Below the pieces are notes generated by a model. It had not been told where the DNA came from. It saw only the letters and a list, made by a program, of their open reading frames with translations, and did not search any database. A DNA stretch of 64,000 nucleotides from Nitrososphaeria archaeon (lineage in GTDB: Archaea; Thermoproteota; Nitrososphaeria; JACIWG01). This document shows, piece after piece, positions 26,884 through 34,973 of the stretch. The position numbers and the translations under genes were made by a program. The stretch's first letter is position 1. Each line of letters begins with the position of its first letter. The DNA is taken from assembly GCA_029776065.1 (NCBI GenBank), contig JARVJP010000009.1, positions 260,514 through 324,513 of the forward strand, given 5' to 3'.

Positions 26884-27206
26884 CTATTCCATCTTCATTC
26901 CTGCTATTTGCTTTATTATTGTCGCTATAGCCTCCTTTTGCTTGGTGTATGTTTCTTCTACCGATGAAGAAATGGTCATAACTAATGGGACATTTCTATC
27001 TGAAAGATGCTTTTTTATTAAATCTGAAATCCAACTTGAAAGTTTTGTCTCAACTATAATCAAAACAGCGTCCTCTTTTTGCAAATACTCTAAGAAACTT
27101 TTTCGCGCTTCGTCTTTATTCTTAGGGACAATTACTTCACGTGCACCCGCTACTTTAAAGAAATCGGCTAAAATTTCGTCACCAATTACATAGACTTTCC
27201 CTATGT
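26884..27206 (-). CDS. atpF: A-type ATP synthase subunit F, non-standard start codon
   Basis: Small regulatory stalk subunit of the A1 head. The track shows only 66 aa from 27084, but the frame is open further upstream and encodes GKVYVIGDEILADFFKVAG, the family's N-terminal strand-helix. Just before it the codons read TGA GTT GAC ATA GGG AAA, so no ATG, GTG or TTG is available; ATA at 27206 is the best candidate, with a GTGA stretch upstream. The gene overlaps the atpE stop. A sequencing error cannot be excluded. Confidence 0.88.
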
Positions 27207-27851
27207 CAACTCACTCTCTTTGAACATCTTCTCATCTAACCAATTCCTTATCCAATCTTTATCTTTTTCTAATATCCCTCTAATTGTACAATCCACCTTA
27301 GCGTCTCCTCCATAAGCCTCTAATACTACCCCCTCGCTGATTTTCTCATCTTTTTTACTTGAAAGTTTTACCTTTAAGCCTAAATCTTTTAGTTTTTTTC
27401 CTAAAGCTTTGGTATCCATTATGGAAAGTGTTTTTTCATTAGCTACTATTGCACATTTATCGACATTAAGTGAAAGTACTCCCTTAACTATTAAATTATA
27501 TAAAAGCTCTTTTGTTTTGTCAAGGAAATCTGGTTTGTAAAACTCTACAAGAACTTTTTCTATAAATCCTTTGAAGATTTCCTCTTTTTTTTCTAGTATC
27601 ATCCAGTCCGACTTTAGTTGTGCTTCAGATACTTCCTTCTGAATAATTAGGATAGCTTTCTGCTTTGCTTTCTCAACAATTTCCTTAGCAATTTTTTCTC
27701 CCTCAGATTCCCCTTTCTTCCTGTACGTTTCAATAATACTCTCTTTATAATTGTTAGCATCTCGTATTATTTCCTGCTTTTCTTCATCATACATCTTTCT
27801 AATAGTTTCGATCAAGCTTTCGACATTTTTTGCTGTACTCATGCTTTCCAC
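27201..27851 (-). CDS. atpE: A-type ATP synthase subunit E
   Basis: Peripheral stalk subunit E. A long charged coiled-coil N-terminal half (KMYDEEKQEIIRDANNYKESI) leads to a globular C-terminal domain including the conserved GGVVLEAYGG-like ISEGVVLEAYGGDAKVDCTI. At 216 aa it is of normal length. A start at MSTAKNVESL (27842) is as likely as the track start. It overlaps both the upstream H subunit gene and atpF. Confidence 0.92.
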   Translation of the reverse strand: MESMSTAKNVESLIETIRKMYDEEKQEIIRDANNYKESIIETYRKKGESEGEKIAKEIVEKAKQKAILIIQKEVSEAQLKSDWMILEKKEEIFKGFIEKVLVEFYKPDFLDKTKELLYNLIVKGVLSLNVDKCAIVANEKTLSIMDTKALGKKLKDLGLKVKLSSKKDEKISEGVVLEAYGGDAKVDCTIRGILEKDKDWIRNWLDEKMFKESELT

Positions 27852-28171
27852 CTTTGCAAAAATTCGTCAATAAAGTCTTTAACAATGTTATAATTGCTTT
27901 TAGTTTTCTCTATCATTTGTTTTATGATCCCTTCTGTTTCTTTAATTATTTTGTTGTATTCCGCTTTCCCATTCTCTTCCGCCTCTTTTAAGATTCTTTC
28001 TGATTGAGTCTTTGCGTTCTCTACTATTTTGTTCTTTGTCAACTGATATATGTTCTCCCCTTCTTTTTCTGCTTTCTTCATTATCTTCTGAGCTTCTACA
28101 GTTGCCTGTTCCAACTCTTTCTTTTTCTTTTCCTCCTCTTCAACTATAATATCAAAAACTTCGCTACTCAA
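27839..28171 (-). CDS. ahaH: A-type ATP synthase subunit H (peripheral stalk coiled coil)
   Basis: A 110-aa protein that is almost entirely heptad-patterned coiled coil (EEEEKKKKELEQATVEAQKIMKKAEKE), the character of the H/G subunit that dimerises with E in the peripheral stalk. A TTG start at 28171 lies next to the pyrI stop. Position directly before atpE supports the call. Low sequence complexity makes family assignment rest mostly on context. Confidence 0.82.
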   Translation of the reverse strand: MSSEVFDIIVEEEEKKKKELEQATVEAQKIMKKAEKEGENIYQLTKNKIVENAKTQSERILKEAEENGKAEYNKIIKETEGIIKQMIEKTKSNYNIVKDFIDEFLQRWKA

Positions 28172-28627
28172 TCACATCACTTCGTTAGGTGAATATATCC
28201 TTCCACAATATTTACATCTCAGCAATGGGGGATTTTTTGATGGTACATAGAACTTTGTTGCCATAGTTTCTTCAGAGTTTGTTATGCAATTCGGGTTGGG
28301 ACATTTAAAAATTCCAACAAACTCGTCTGGTATTTCAATAGCTCGTTTTTCAACGACCTTGTAATTCTTTATTATGTTAACAGTTGTATGTGGTGATATT
28401 AATGAAATCTTGTTCGTGATTTCAGGAGATAAATAAGCATTTTCAATTTTAATGATATCCTTTTTACCATACTTTTTACTTGGGACATTCATTGCTATAG
28501 TGATTACCTTTCCTTCTTCTCCACTAATTCCAAGAACAGAAAGCACATGAAGTGCTTTACCTGCCTCTATGTGGTCTATAACTGTTCCCTCCACTATCTT
28601 CTGAACAATAAGCTCTTTTTCGGACAT
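28172..28627 (-). CDS. pyrI: Aspartate carbamoyltransferase regulatory chain
   Basis: Regulatory subunit that binds CTP/ATP and attaches to the PyrB trimer. The nucleotide-binding N-terminal domain (VQKIVEGTVIDHIEAGKALHVLSVLGI) is followed by the Zn domain with four cysteines (CPNPNC...CKYC). The start MSEKEL at 28627 is preferred to the track start. In most genomes pyrBI are codirectional; here pyrI is divergent from pyrB and instead leads the ATPase subunit run with no gap. Confidence 0.95.
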   Translation of the reverse strand: MSEKELIVQKIVEGTVIDHIEAGKALHVLSVLGISGEEGKVITIAMNVPSKKYGKKDIIKIENAYLSPEITNKISLISPHTTVNIIKNYKVVEKRAIEIPDEFVGIFKCPNPNCITNSEETMATKFYVPSKNPPLLRCKYCGRIYSPNEVM

Positions 28628-28693
28628 TTTCCCCAGCACTTACTCGTGACTATCCCATATATTTTTATTTTAATTTATTCTTACTTGTTGGAG

Positions 28694-29629
28694 ATGGCTA
28701 AGCTAAATCCATTTAAGAACAAAGATGTTATTTTGATTAAAGATTTTACAAGAGATGATTTATTTTATCTTTTCCAGAAGGCTGATAAAATAGAGAGAAT
28801 GCCAGAAAGAGATAGAATATGTCTTCTAAACGGAAAAATCTTAGGGTATCTTTTCTTTGAACCGAGTACAAGAACTAGGCTGAGTTTTGAAGCAGCCATG
28901 CTCTGGCTTGGAGGGCGTACTCTAGGATTCGCTGAACCGAAAGTTTCTTCGGTAGAGAAAGGCGAAAGTCTAGCTGACACCATTAGAACAGTTGAAAACT
29001 ATGTTGACGTCATTGTAATGCGCCATTCGAAAGATGGTGCTGCTAGTTTTGCTGCGGAGATAGCTAGTAAACCGCTGATAAATGGGGGTAGTGGGACGGA
29101 AGAACATCCGACCCAAGCAATGCTCGATCTTTATACGATAATTAAAGAGAAAGGTTCAATAGATAACTTGAAGATTGGGTTGTTAGGAGATCTAAAGTAC
29201 GGAAGAACTGTTTACTCGCTGCTTTATGGTCTTTCTAAGTTTAATGTTGAAGTGAAACTTATCTCGCATCCTATTTTAAGAGTTAGACGCGAAATATTCT
29301 TTGACCTAGAAAAGAAAGTAAAGATCTCTGAGCATGATAATCTTGAAGAAATTCTACCTGATCTAGACGTGTTATATGTAACAAGAATACAGAAAGAGCG
29401 TTTCCCTGATCTATCAGAGTATGAGCGAGTAAAAAGTTCTTACAACGTCAACTTAAAGATACTACAAAAAGCTAAAGATGATCTAATAATATTGCACCCC
29501 TTCCCACGGATAGATGAGATTTCTCCAGAAGTTGATAGCTCACCACACGCTAAATACTTTAAACAGATGCTTAATGGAAGAATACTACGCTCTGCTCTTC
29601 TAGCCTCAATCCTTGATGTACCATTTTAA
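28694..29629 (+). CDS. pyrB: Aspartate carbamoyltransferase catalytic chain
   Basis: Commits carbamoyl phosphate to pyrimidines. Motifs are FFEPSTRTRLSFEAAM (STRTR), SVEKGESLADTI (80s loop, SxxKGES), GTEEHPTQAMLDLYTI (HPTQ) and LHPFPRIDEI (HPLPR variant). The real start is the ATG at 28694; the track's 49-residue extension runs back over the divergent pyrI promoter region. The length is 311 aa. The 66-nt spacer to pyrI must hold both promoters. Confidence 0.96.
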   Translation: MAKLNPFKNKDVILIKDFTRDDLFYLFQKADKIERMPERDRICLLNGKILGYLFFEPSTRTRLSFEAAMLWLGGRTLGFAEPKVSSVEKGESLADTIRTVENYVDVIVMRHSKDGAASFAAEIASKPLINGGSGTEEHPTQAMLDLYTIIKEKGSIDNLKIGLLGDLKYGRTVYSLLYGLSKFNVEVKLISHPILRVRREIFFDLEKKVKISEHDNLEEILPDLDVLYVTRIQKERFPDLSEYERVKSSYNVNLKILQKAKDDLIILHPFPRIDEISPEVDSSPHAKYFKQMLNGRILRSALLASILDVPF

Positions 29630-29664
29630 ATTGGAAAAGGAAAAATAGTCGACTCATCTTATGG

Positions 29665-29736
29665 ATAGTGTGATGATACTAATCTGCACTGAGGGTAGGA
29701 CACGCCCTATGAAGAAATGCATCTCACCTGAAGAAT
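29665..29736 (+). ncRNA. C/D box sRNA (2'-O-methylation guide)
   Basis: All four boxes are present in order: C GTGATGA (29670-29676), D' CTGA (29689-29692), C' ATGAAGA (29709-29715) and D CTGA (29728-29731). Both guide segments are exactly 12 nt, the classical archaeal spacing: TACTAATCTGCA before D' and AATGCATCTCAC before D. L7Ae, Nop5 and fibrillarin would assemble on it. Predicted targets would read TGCAGATTAGTA and GTGAGATGCATT, methylated opposite the fifth guide base, a G in each case. Confidence 0.85.
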
Positions 29737-29803
29737 ATGGTGTAAGCTCATTATAGAGGAAAAAGAATAGATTTAAAAACATAAAATTTGAACTCAAAAG
29801 AAA

Positions 29804-29888
29804 GCAGGAGTCGCCTAGCCTGGTCAATGGCGCGAGGCTTAGAACCTCGTCCCGTAGGGGTTCGTGGGTTCAAATCCCATCTCCTGCA
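29804..29888 (+). tRNA. tRNA-Leu(TAG)
   Basis: The acceptor GCAGGAG/CTCCTGC has discriminator A. The anticodon stem CGAGG/CCTCG encloses ctTAGaa. A long variable arm (tcccgtaggggttcg) confirms a class II leucine tRNA. Confidence 0.97.
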
Positions 29889-30115
29889 TCTTAGGTAAAA
29901 ACTTTCACAGATGTTTTCTTTTCCACCTTCTTAATGGAGTTTTTCATAGGGTAAAATCATTGTTTATGGTTCAAAGCCAACCCAATCTCTAAGCATGTAT
30001 CGAAAACTAAATTATCGGGTTTTATTAAGATTTTAGTGAGCAGTACTTCGACCTGAATGAAGTTGATTGAAACCTTTTGATTTAATTTAAATAGATGAAA
30101 AATTAATGTTAAAAT

Positions 30116-31126
30116 ATGAAGGTACAGCTTATAGGATTAGGCAACGTAAGTAGAAGTCTAATAGAGCTCCTAATAAAGGAGAAAGAATGTTTGAGATCCT
30201 CAGGATGTTCGTTTGAGATAGTTTCGGTTTCTGACTCAAGGGGCACGGCTTTGGACGAAAACGGTCTCAACTTAAAGGAGATATTAAAATATAAAAAAGA
30301 AGACTGGGCTGGATTTATAAAATACAAAGAAGGATACAGCGCGCTAAAAGCCATAAAGGATATCAAAAGCGACTTAGTTGTTGAACTGACGCAGTCTACT
30401 TTAAGTGGGGAGCCAGGTCTCTCACATATTAAATCATCTCTCTCTTTAGGAAAACATGTCGTCACCTCGAACAAGGGCCCACTGGTAGTATCCTTCAAAG
30501 AACTTATGGAATTGGCAGAAAAAAATAAAGTTAGATTACTTTATGAAGCAACCGTTGCTGCTCATGTCCCAATATTTTGTCTTCTCGATTCCTGTTTTAT
30601 TGCAGATGAAATCCTCTCGGTAGAAGGAATTTTCAATGCTACAACTAACTTCATAATTGGTGAAATCGAAGCAGGTCGAAGCTTTAAGGAAGCCTTAAAC
30701 CAAGCAATAAAAGCTGGTTGGGCTGAGGCAAATTATAGCGACGATGTAGATGGTATAGATGCTGCAAGAAAGGTCGTCATTCTAGCTAACACCATCTACA
30801 AAACTGACTTCAAACTAGAGGACGTTAGAGTAGAAGGAATCAGAAACGTAGAACCATTAGTTAGGAACGCAAACAAGTTAAACAAAAAGATCAAACTCTT
30901 ATGCGAGATAAAGAAAATAGACGATAAAATCTCCCTTAACGTTTCTCCTAAAATGATTCCACACGACGACCCTCTTTCCACAGTAAACCAAGGAGATATG
31001 GGTGTAAAGTTTCATTTCAAAAATTCACAGAACATCTTCGTCTCAGCGCAATTTAAAAGCCCCATCCAAACAGCCTACGCAGTGTTAAATGATATGATTA
31101 AAGTAGCCTTATGCAATAACTGTTAA
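30116..31126 (+). CDS. hom: Homoserine dehydrogenase
   Basis: Reduces aspartate semialdehyde to homoserine on the way to threonine and methionine. The NAD(P) fold starts immediately (VQLIGLGNVSRSLIELL). The conserved GKHVVTSNKGPLV loop lies near residue 115. The substrate region includes EATVAAHVPIF, IFNATTNFIIGE and GWAEANYSDDVDGIDAARK. At 336 aa it has no ACT domain, so threonine feedback by that means is absent. A candidate attachment-site copy begins 14 nt after its stop. Confidence 0.94.
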   Translation: MKVQLIGLGNVSRSLIELLIKEKECLRSSGCSFEIVSVSDSRGTALDENGLNLKEILKYKKEDWAGFIKYKEGYSALKAIKDIKSDLVVELTQSTLSGEPGLSHIKSSLSLGKHVVTSNKGPLVVSFKELMELAEKNKVRLLYEATVAAHVPIFCLLDSCFIADEILSVEGIFNATTNFIIGEIEAGRSFKEALNQAIKAGWAEANYSDDVDGIDAARKVVILANTIYKTDFKLEDVRVEGIRNVEPLVRNANKLNKKIKLLCEIKKIDDKISLNVSPKMIPHDDPLSTVNQGDMGVKFHFKNSQNIFVSAQFKSPIQTAYAVLNDMIKVALCNNC

Positions 31127-31139
31127 CAAGAATAAATAC

Positions 31140-31163
31140 TAAAGAAACGGGCCCGAGGGTATT
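31140..31163 (+). repeat. Left att-like copy of the tRNA-Arg 3' end
   Basis: Contains taaagaaacgggc then ccgagggtatt. It matches 22 of 24 positions at 37775-37798, which span the acceptor and part of the T-arm of tRNA-Arg plus 8 nt beyond the tRNA 3' end. Confidence 0.6.
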
Positions 31164-31783
31164 AATACCAGAAAGAGTATGGAACCAATGCTCAAAAACG
31201 GGAGATTTAGCCGGGCAAATGGCTACTAGAAGGGCTTTACCTTGATTCTTATCTTAGATCGTAGACCGAGAAGGATCTTTAGGGAGAAATGTAAAGTCCT
31301 CTAAAATGCTCTTCGTTGACCATTATGGCATTTGATAAGGCTTATTTGTGAATGATAAAAAATTTTTACCAGATCATTACCATAGTTTTCCCTTTATTAC
31401 ATTTCATGCCAAGATCTTGCATTATTGAGTTGGTGGGCATCTATCGGCCTCCTCGACCTTAGCCCTTTTGTTCTTTGATCTCTTGATTATGCCATTGACT
31501 AGAAAACAAATGCCATTATGTCAATGGTTTAGTCAAAGGGCCTTCTGATACCGATATTTGTTAATTGACTTATTGACATAAATGAGACAAGCTAAGAGCA
31601 GGCCAAAGTAAGTGCTGACTTGAAGCTTCATCAATTATATACCGACTTTTACCAAAGAAATTTTGTCGCCGATTAAGACCTGAAGTAAAAACACAAACTT
31701 TGAGCTTGATGCATAGTATAAAATAGATGTATCGTCACTAATTTTATATAGTATTTGTTAGATCATTATTTCGTAGAAGAGCA
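31164..31783. other. Gene-free stretch inside the candidate element
   Basis: About 620 nt with no ORF of coding quality in any frame. Short repeated words are present (tgccattgac / tgccattatgtcaatgg), suggesting decayed coding or transposon sequence. The last 60 nt before the next gene include an AT-rich run (attttatatagtatttg) that could be its TATA region. Confidence 0.5.
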
Positions 31784-32208
31784 ATGAGTTGGAGAGCAAG
31801 AAAGGGATTCTATTCAGGCTTACTTATTTCTTTACTAATAGTGATCGCTGCACTTGCTTTCGTATACTTTGTTGAATATATAGCTCATTTCAATGATATC
31901 CCATGTTCGTTCGAAAAAGTTGAAATAACAAACGCAAAGGCCAACAGTCAACTTGAAATAATGCTAGTTATCAAGAATGCTGGCTGTGTCGATTCCCAGG
32001 TCGTAGTTGTATTCATTGATGGGAGGCCTTTGCCAACTGTGAACGGAGGGTCGACCGATCCAAGGATGCCAAACCTTCTAAAACCGGGAACCTACAAACT
32101 ATCAAACTACACTTTGGCACACCTTTACCGACGCTATCAGAACACAATATCCAAGTATACACTATAAGCGGGGCACTAAGCAGCACTGTACATCTTACAA
32201 TACCGTAA
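31784..32208 (+). pseudogene. Frameshifted pilin-like secreted/membrane protein
   Basis: The first frame encodes an N-terminal membrane anchor (GLLISLLIVIAALAFVYFVEYI) followed by a beta-rich domain (ITNAKANSQLEIMLVIKNAGC), a layout of archaeal pilin/FlaG-like surface proteins. After about residue 104 the frame loses coding character. A different frame then reads TPLPTLSEHNIQVYTISGALSSTVHLTIP and stops at 32208, which looks like the natural end of such a domain. A one-base indel near 32095 would join them. It resembles its neighbour at 32416 in layout. Confidence 0.6.
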
Positions 32209-32415
32209 TAGTTATTTGCCAAGCTTCAAGCTAATTCTAACGAAGTGTAGTGATCAAAAATATGGTAGGCAATTCCTTATATATTGACACTTGTTATATA
32301 TTGATTATATGATTGATTATATTGAATATATATTGATTAATCTATGATCATACCGTTGCGTCAAAGGTATATTGACAACAAAATTTTAAATAATACCATA
32401 ACATTAAACGAGTAA

Positions 32416-32838
32416 ATGAATTTGCAATTGAACACCAATAAACTAATTATGGCGTTAATAGTAGTAATTGCAATGTTCACAATAACCTTTGAAGTGTATG
32501 CTTTAGTCATATATCCTTCTACTCATGTTCATACCCCGATGTTTGAAGCATTCTCAATTAAAAGTGCTTATGCAGAATCTCCTACCAAGGTAATTCTCAA
32601 TGTTGGTAATTCGGGAACCTATGATACTAACATTACAAGGATCACCATTAACGGGCAATCGTTAAATACCTTTAATTGTAGCTCGATAGCCCCAAATCTG
32701 CCAATAGGCATAAAGAAGGGACAAACAATTTCCGTAACTTTAAGTTTCACCACCCCGCTTAAATCAGGAGAGACCTACAGCGTTTGGATATATGGAAAAT
32801 GGGGGGGAGATGCTGGCGGAAACTTCAAAGTGCCGTGA
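32416..32838 (+). CDS. Membrane-anchored surface protein with a beta-sandwich-like domain
   Basis: A 140-aa protein with one N-terminal hydrophobic helix (LIMALIVVIAMFTITFEVYALVI) and an extracytoplasmic domain (TKVILNVGNSGTYDTNITRI; SGETYSVWIYG). Alternating hydrophobic strands suggest an Ig-like fold. The architecture matches the frameshifted protein upstream, so the two may be paralogs of an archaeal pilin-like family. No precise function is recognised. AT-rich promoter sequence with many tatattga repeats precedes it. Confidence 0.65.
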   Translation: MNLQLNTNKLIMALIVVIAMFTITFEVYALVIYPSTHVHTPMFEAFSIKSAYAESPTKVILNVGNSGTYDTNITRITINGQSLNTFNCSSIAPNLPIGIKKGQTISVTLSFTTPLKSGETYSVWIYGKWGGDAGGNFKVP

Positions 32839-33047
32839 AAATATTTTCTATCAAATTAAAGTGCTTATTTTTGACTTGTTTTGAACAAAAGGGATTTTAT
32901 TGAAATTAAAGGAGAAAATGCAACCTCAAAGATCTAATTTCAAAGACAAATCAATCTGAAAAGAATAAAATAACAACGGAATTTTATGATGGAAAATCAT
33001 GGAAAGAATAATTTTCTTAAAAAAATATAGGGGGACGCTCTCGCGCC

Positions 33048-33776
33048 CTACGCATAGTAATATGAGTAATACTCTTTGTCGGATATTTTGTAGAATCTTA
33101 CATTAGTAAATGGTTGTGGATAACCTATCGTGGAGCTGCTCCATGTATACCAAGATCCAGCTTGATCCCTCCATACAAGATTTCTCCATCTATAGACTTC
33201 TGTACCTGTTGACATTGAGGGAAAAGTAGCGAAGTTGGCTTCAAGTTGGCTGTAGCATTTTCTTGGTCTCATATGTGTGTATTGGAACGTTATTGTATCT
33301 TGCAAAGCACTGTTCTTATAGACTTTCCATTGATCATTGCCAGCATATTCGATCCTAAACGTATAGTATGTATCGTATGAGACAAAATCACCCCACTTAT
33401 CTACGCCGTTACCAGTCCTATCATCTATATATGACCAGTAAACCCTAGCCATCGTAACACCAGCATTTCTGAAGACAATAATACCAACTTCAACGAATCT
33501 TGGCGTCGGCGAAATCCAGTCATCTAAGAGAACTATATGTGTCCAATATTGTTTTCCATCTGTATCTAAGCCGATGTTCTTCATTCTTAATTCTCCTTCA
33601 ACACCATAGAAACGTCCATCGCCACCAGGTACCGCACCATTTCGAAAGTCCTCCCAATTAGTAGCACTGTCATTTAATGCCATTACAGCCCCGATCATTG
33701 GTAACACTAGTAGTAAGATTATCACTGTACTCAATATTTTTCTTCGAGATATTTGATTTTTGTTTTGTTCGACCAT
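33048..33776 (-). CDS. Secreted protein of unknown function
   Basis: A 242-aa protein with a basic N-terminus (SRRKILS) and a strong hydrophobic signal (TVIILLLVLPMIGAVMAL), hence probably exported or anchored. The mature part is rich in W, Y, G and D (EDFRNGAVPGGDGRFYGVEG; WTHIVLLDDWISP; FRIEYAGNDQWKVYKN), typical of a lectin/jelly-roll-like beta sandwich. I do not recognise a family. It lies in the candidate tRNA-Arg element next to other surface proteins. Confidence 0.65.
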   Translation of the reverse strand: MVEQNKNQISRRKILSTVIILLLVLPMIGAVMALNDSATNWEDFRNGAVPGGDGRFYGVEGELRMKNIGLDTDGKQYWTHIVLLDDWISPTPRFVEVGIIVFRNAGVTMARVYWSYIDDRTGNGVDKWGDFVSYDTYYTFRIEYAGNDQWKVYKNSALQDTITFQYTHMRPRKCYSQLEANFATFPSMSTGTEVYRWRNLVWRDQAGSWYTWSSSTIGYPQPFTNVRFYKISDKEYYSYYYA

Positions 33777-33854
33777 TTTGGTCGAATTATGGTATTATAT
33801 ACACGCAACGTTGGATAAGCTTTTGTAGCATAGTACATGCAACATTTTCCCTTC

Positions 33855-34178
33855 CTACTCTCTGATCACATATAGGGTTCTCCTAGTCATTGAATGCAGC
33901 ACCGGACAGACTTTAGCGTTCAACTTATATAATCTTCCATCCTTCTCAATGAACCCAAATTCGATTAGCCTCTTAAAGATCCTGTATGCTGTGGTCCTAT
34001 CACATCTCAGAGCTTCCGTCACATCCTTGATCACAAGATCCCTTTTCATAGCCATAACTCCAACTACAAACATAGACTTCCAGGCTCTCTTCTTTCCATA
34101 AGATGCAGTATTTATCAGAATTTGAATTCCGTCTGTGAACTTCTTCATTTCATAGAGGGGAGGAAGACGAGAGCTCAA
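33855..34178 (-). CDS. Winged-helix transcriptional regulator
   Basis: A protein of at least 107 aa with a winged helix: MKRDLVIKDVTEALRCDRTTAYRIFKRLIEFGFIEKDGRLYKLN forms helix-turn-helix plus wing. The first canonical start is a TTG at 34178, but the frame stays open to about 34260 and encodes IDADRLIKYLCERVGSRLS, which also looks coding and has no ATG, GTG or TTG. The true N-terminus may therefore be longer or broken. It likely regulates genes of the surrounding element. Confidence 0.65.
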   Translation of the reverse strand: MSSRLPPLYEMKKFTDGIQILINTASYGKKRAWKSMFVVGVMAMKRDLVIKDVTEALRCDRTTAYRIFKRLIEFGFIEKDGRLYKLNAKVCPVLHSMTRRTLYVIRE

Positions 34179-34260
34179 CTCTTCTCTTATAAGTTTAGAG
34201 AGCCTACTGCCAACTCTCTCACATAAATATTTAATTAAACGATCAGCATCTATTTTTCCA

Positions 34261-34732
34261 ACCTACTCCACGCCTTCCATTATTTATGATAATAAAAGGG
34301 ATAAAAGCACCGCCCGTTAATATCATAAACAGGACAAATGGGTATTCAAAGTGTAAAGGCTACAACCAAGCAGATAGTGAAGATGATATAGGTAGGGGAA
34401 AGGGTAAAGGACAGAAAATTTAGGAAATTACGGAAAGGAAGAAAATCCTACAAAAGATAAAACGGGTAAATTCTGTTAAAGGAAGAGATAAAGGAGCTAC
34501 CCACACCTCCACAACTGTCTCAGGAAATTTACTTTCTGCCAAATAAAGCCTTAGCTAAAATTTACCAAAAGACAAGAGTCCAGTAAATACTTAGACAAAA
34601 AATAGGGCATTAAGGAAAGAAAGGAAAAAGAAGACAGAAGGTTTAAGGATATTTAGGAAAGAAAGACAAGGCTTATAGAACCCACGGAAGCATAACGGAA
34701 AGTGAAATTGGAAAGCCGGCACCGTCCTAGCT
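34261..34732. other. Purine-rich gene-free stretch
   Basis: From about 34330 to 34690 the plus strand is strikingly A/G-rich (aggtaggggaaagggtaaag and similar) with no ORF of coding character. No tandem repeat unit or C/D box arrangement is apparent. It may be decayed sequence or an untranslated purine-rich RNA. Confidence 0.4.
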
Positions 34733-34918
34733 TTAGAGCAATGAAAAGAAATTACTGAAATAGTTTCTCACAGGACTAGAATGTTGGAAAGGCTGTCTAA
34801 TAAAGTGAGATTGGGAAAGACTGTCTGTGAAGCCTTCTGCCTGAATTAAATCATCAACCAATTTACCTAAACTTTCTAATTGGCGATAAAGATCTTCTTG
34901 TGTCGAAGCCCTTAGCAT
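34733..34918 (-). CDS. Short ORF divergent from the HEPN gene
   Basis: 61 aa beginning MLRASTQEDLYRQLESLGKLVDDLIQAEG, an amphipathic helical segment, then a tail without clear pattern. It ends in low-quality sequence and may be a fragment of a longer gene. Its position divergent from a HEPN protein raises an antitoxin-like partner as a possibility, but no nucleotidyltransferase motif is present. Confidence 0.3.
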   Translation of the reverse strand: MLRASTQEDLYRQLESLGKLVDDLIQAEGFTDSLSQSHFIRQPFQHSSPVRNYFSNFFSLL

Positions 34919-34973
34919 ATGATAACATAATCAAAGAACAAATTTATACAACTCACCCACCGCCATCTTATTG

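Noticed and set aside
28547-28693. N-terminal extension of pyrB in the track
   Set aside because: It overlaps pyrI on the other strand and is not family-like; MAKLNPF at 28694 is the real start.
31140-31330. Possible RNase P RNA or tRNA-like gene after hom
   Set aside because: Only the short tRNA-Arg-like 3' piece is present; no RNase P conserved regions and no full tRNA fold.
32270-32400. Repeated tatattga words that might suggest a CRISPR or iteron array
   Set aside because: Unit length and spacing are irregular and there are no unique spacers; it is simple AT-rich sequence.
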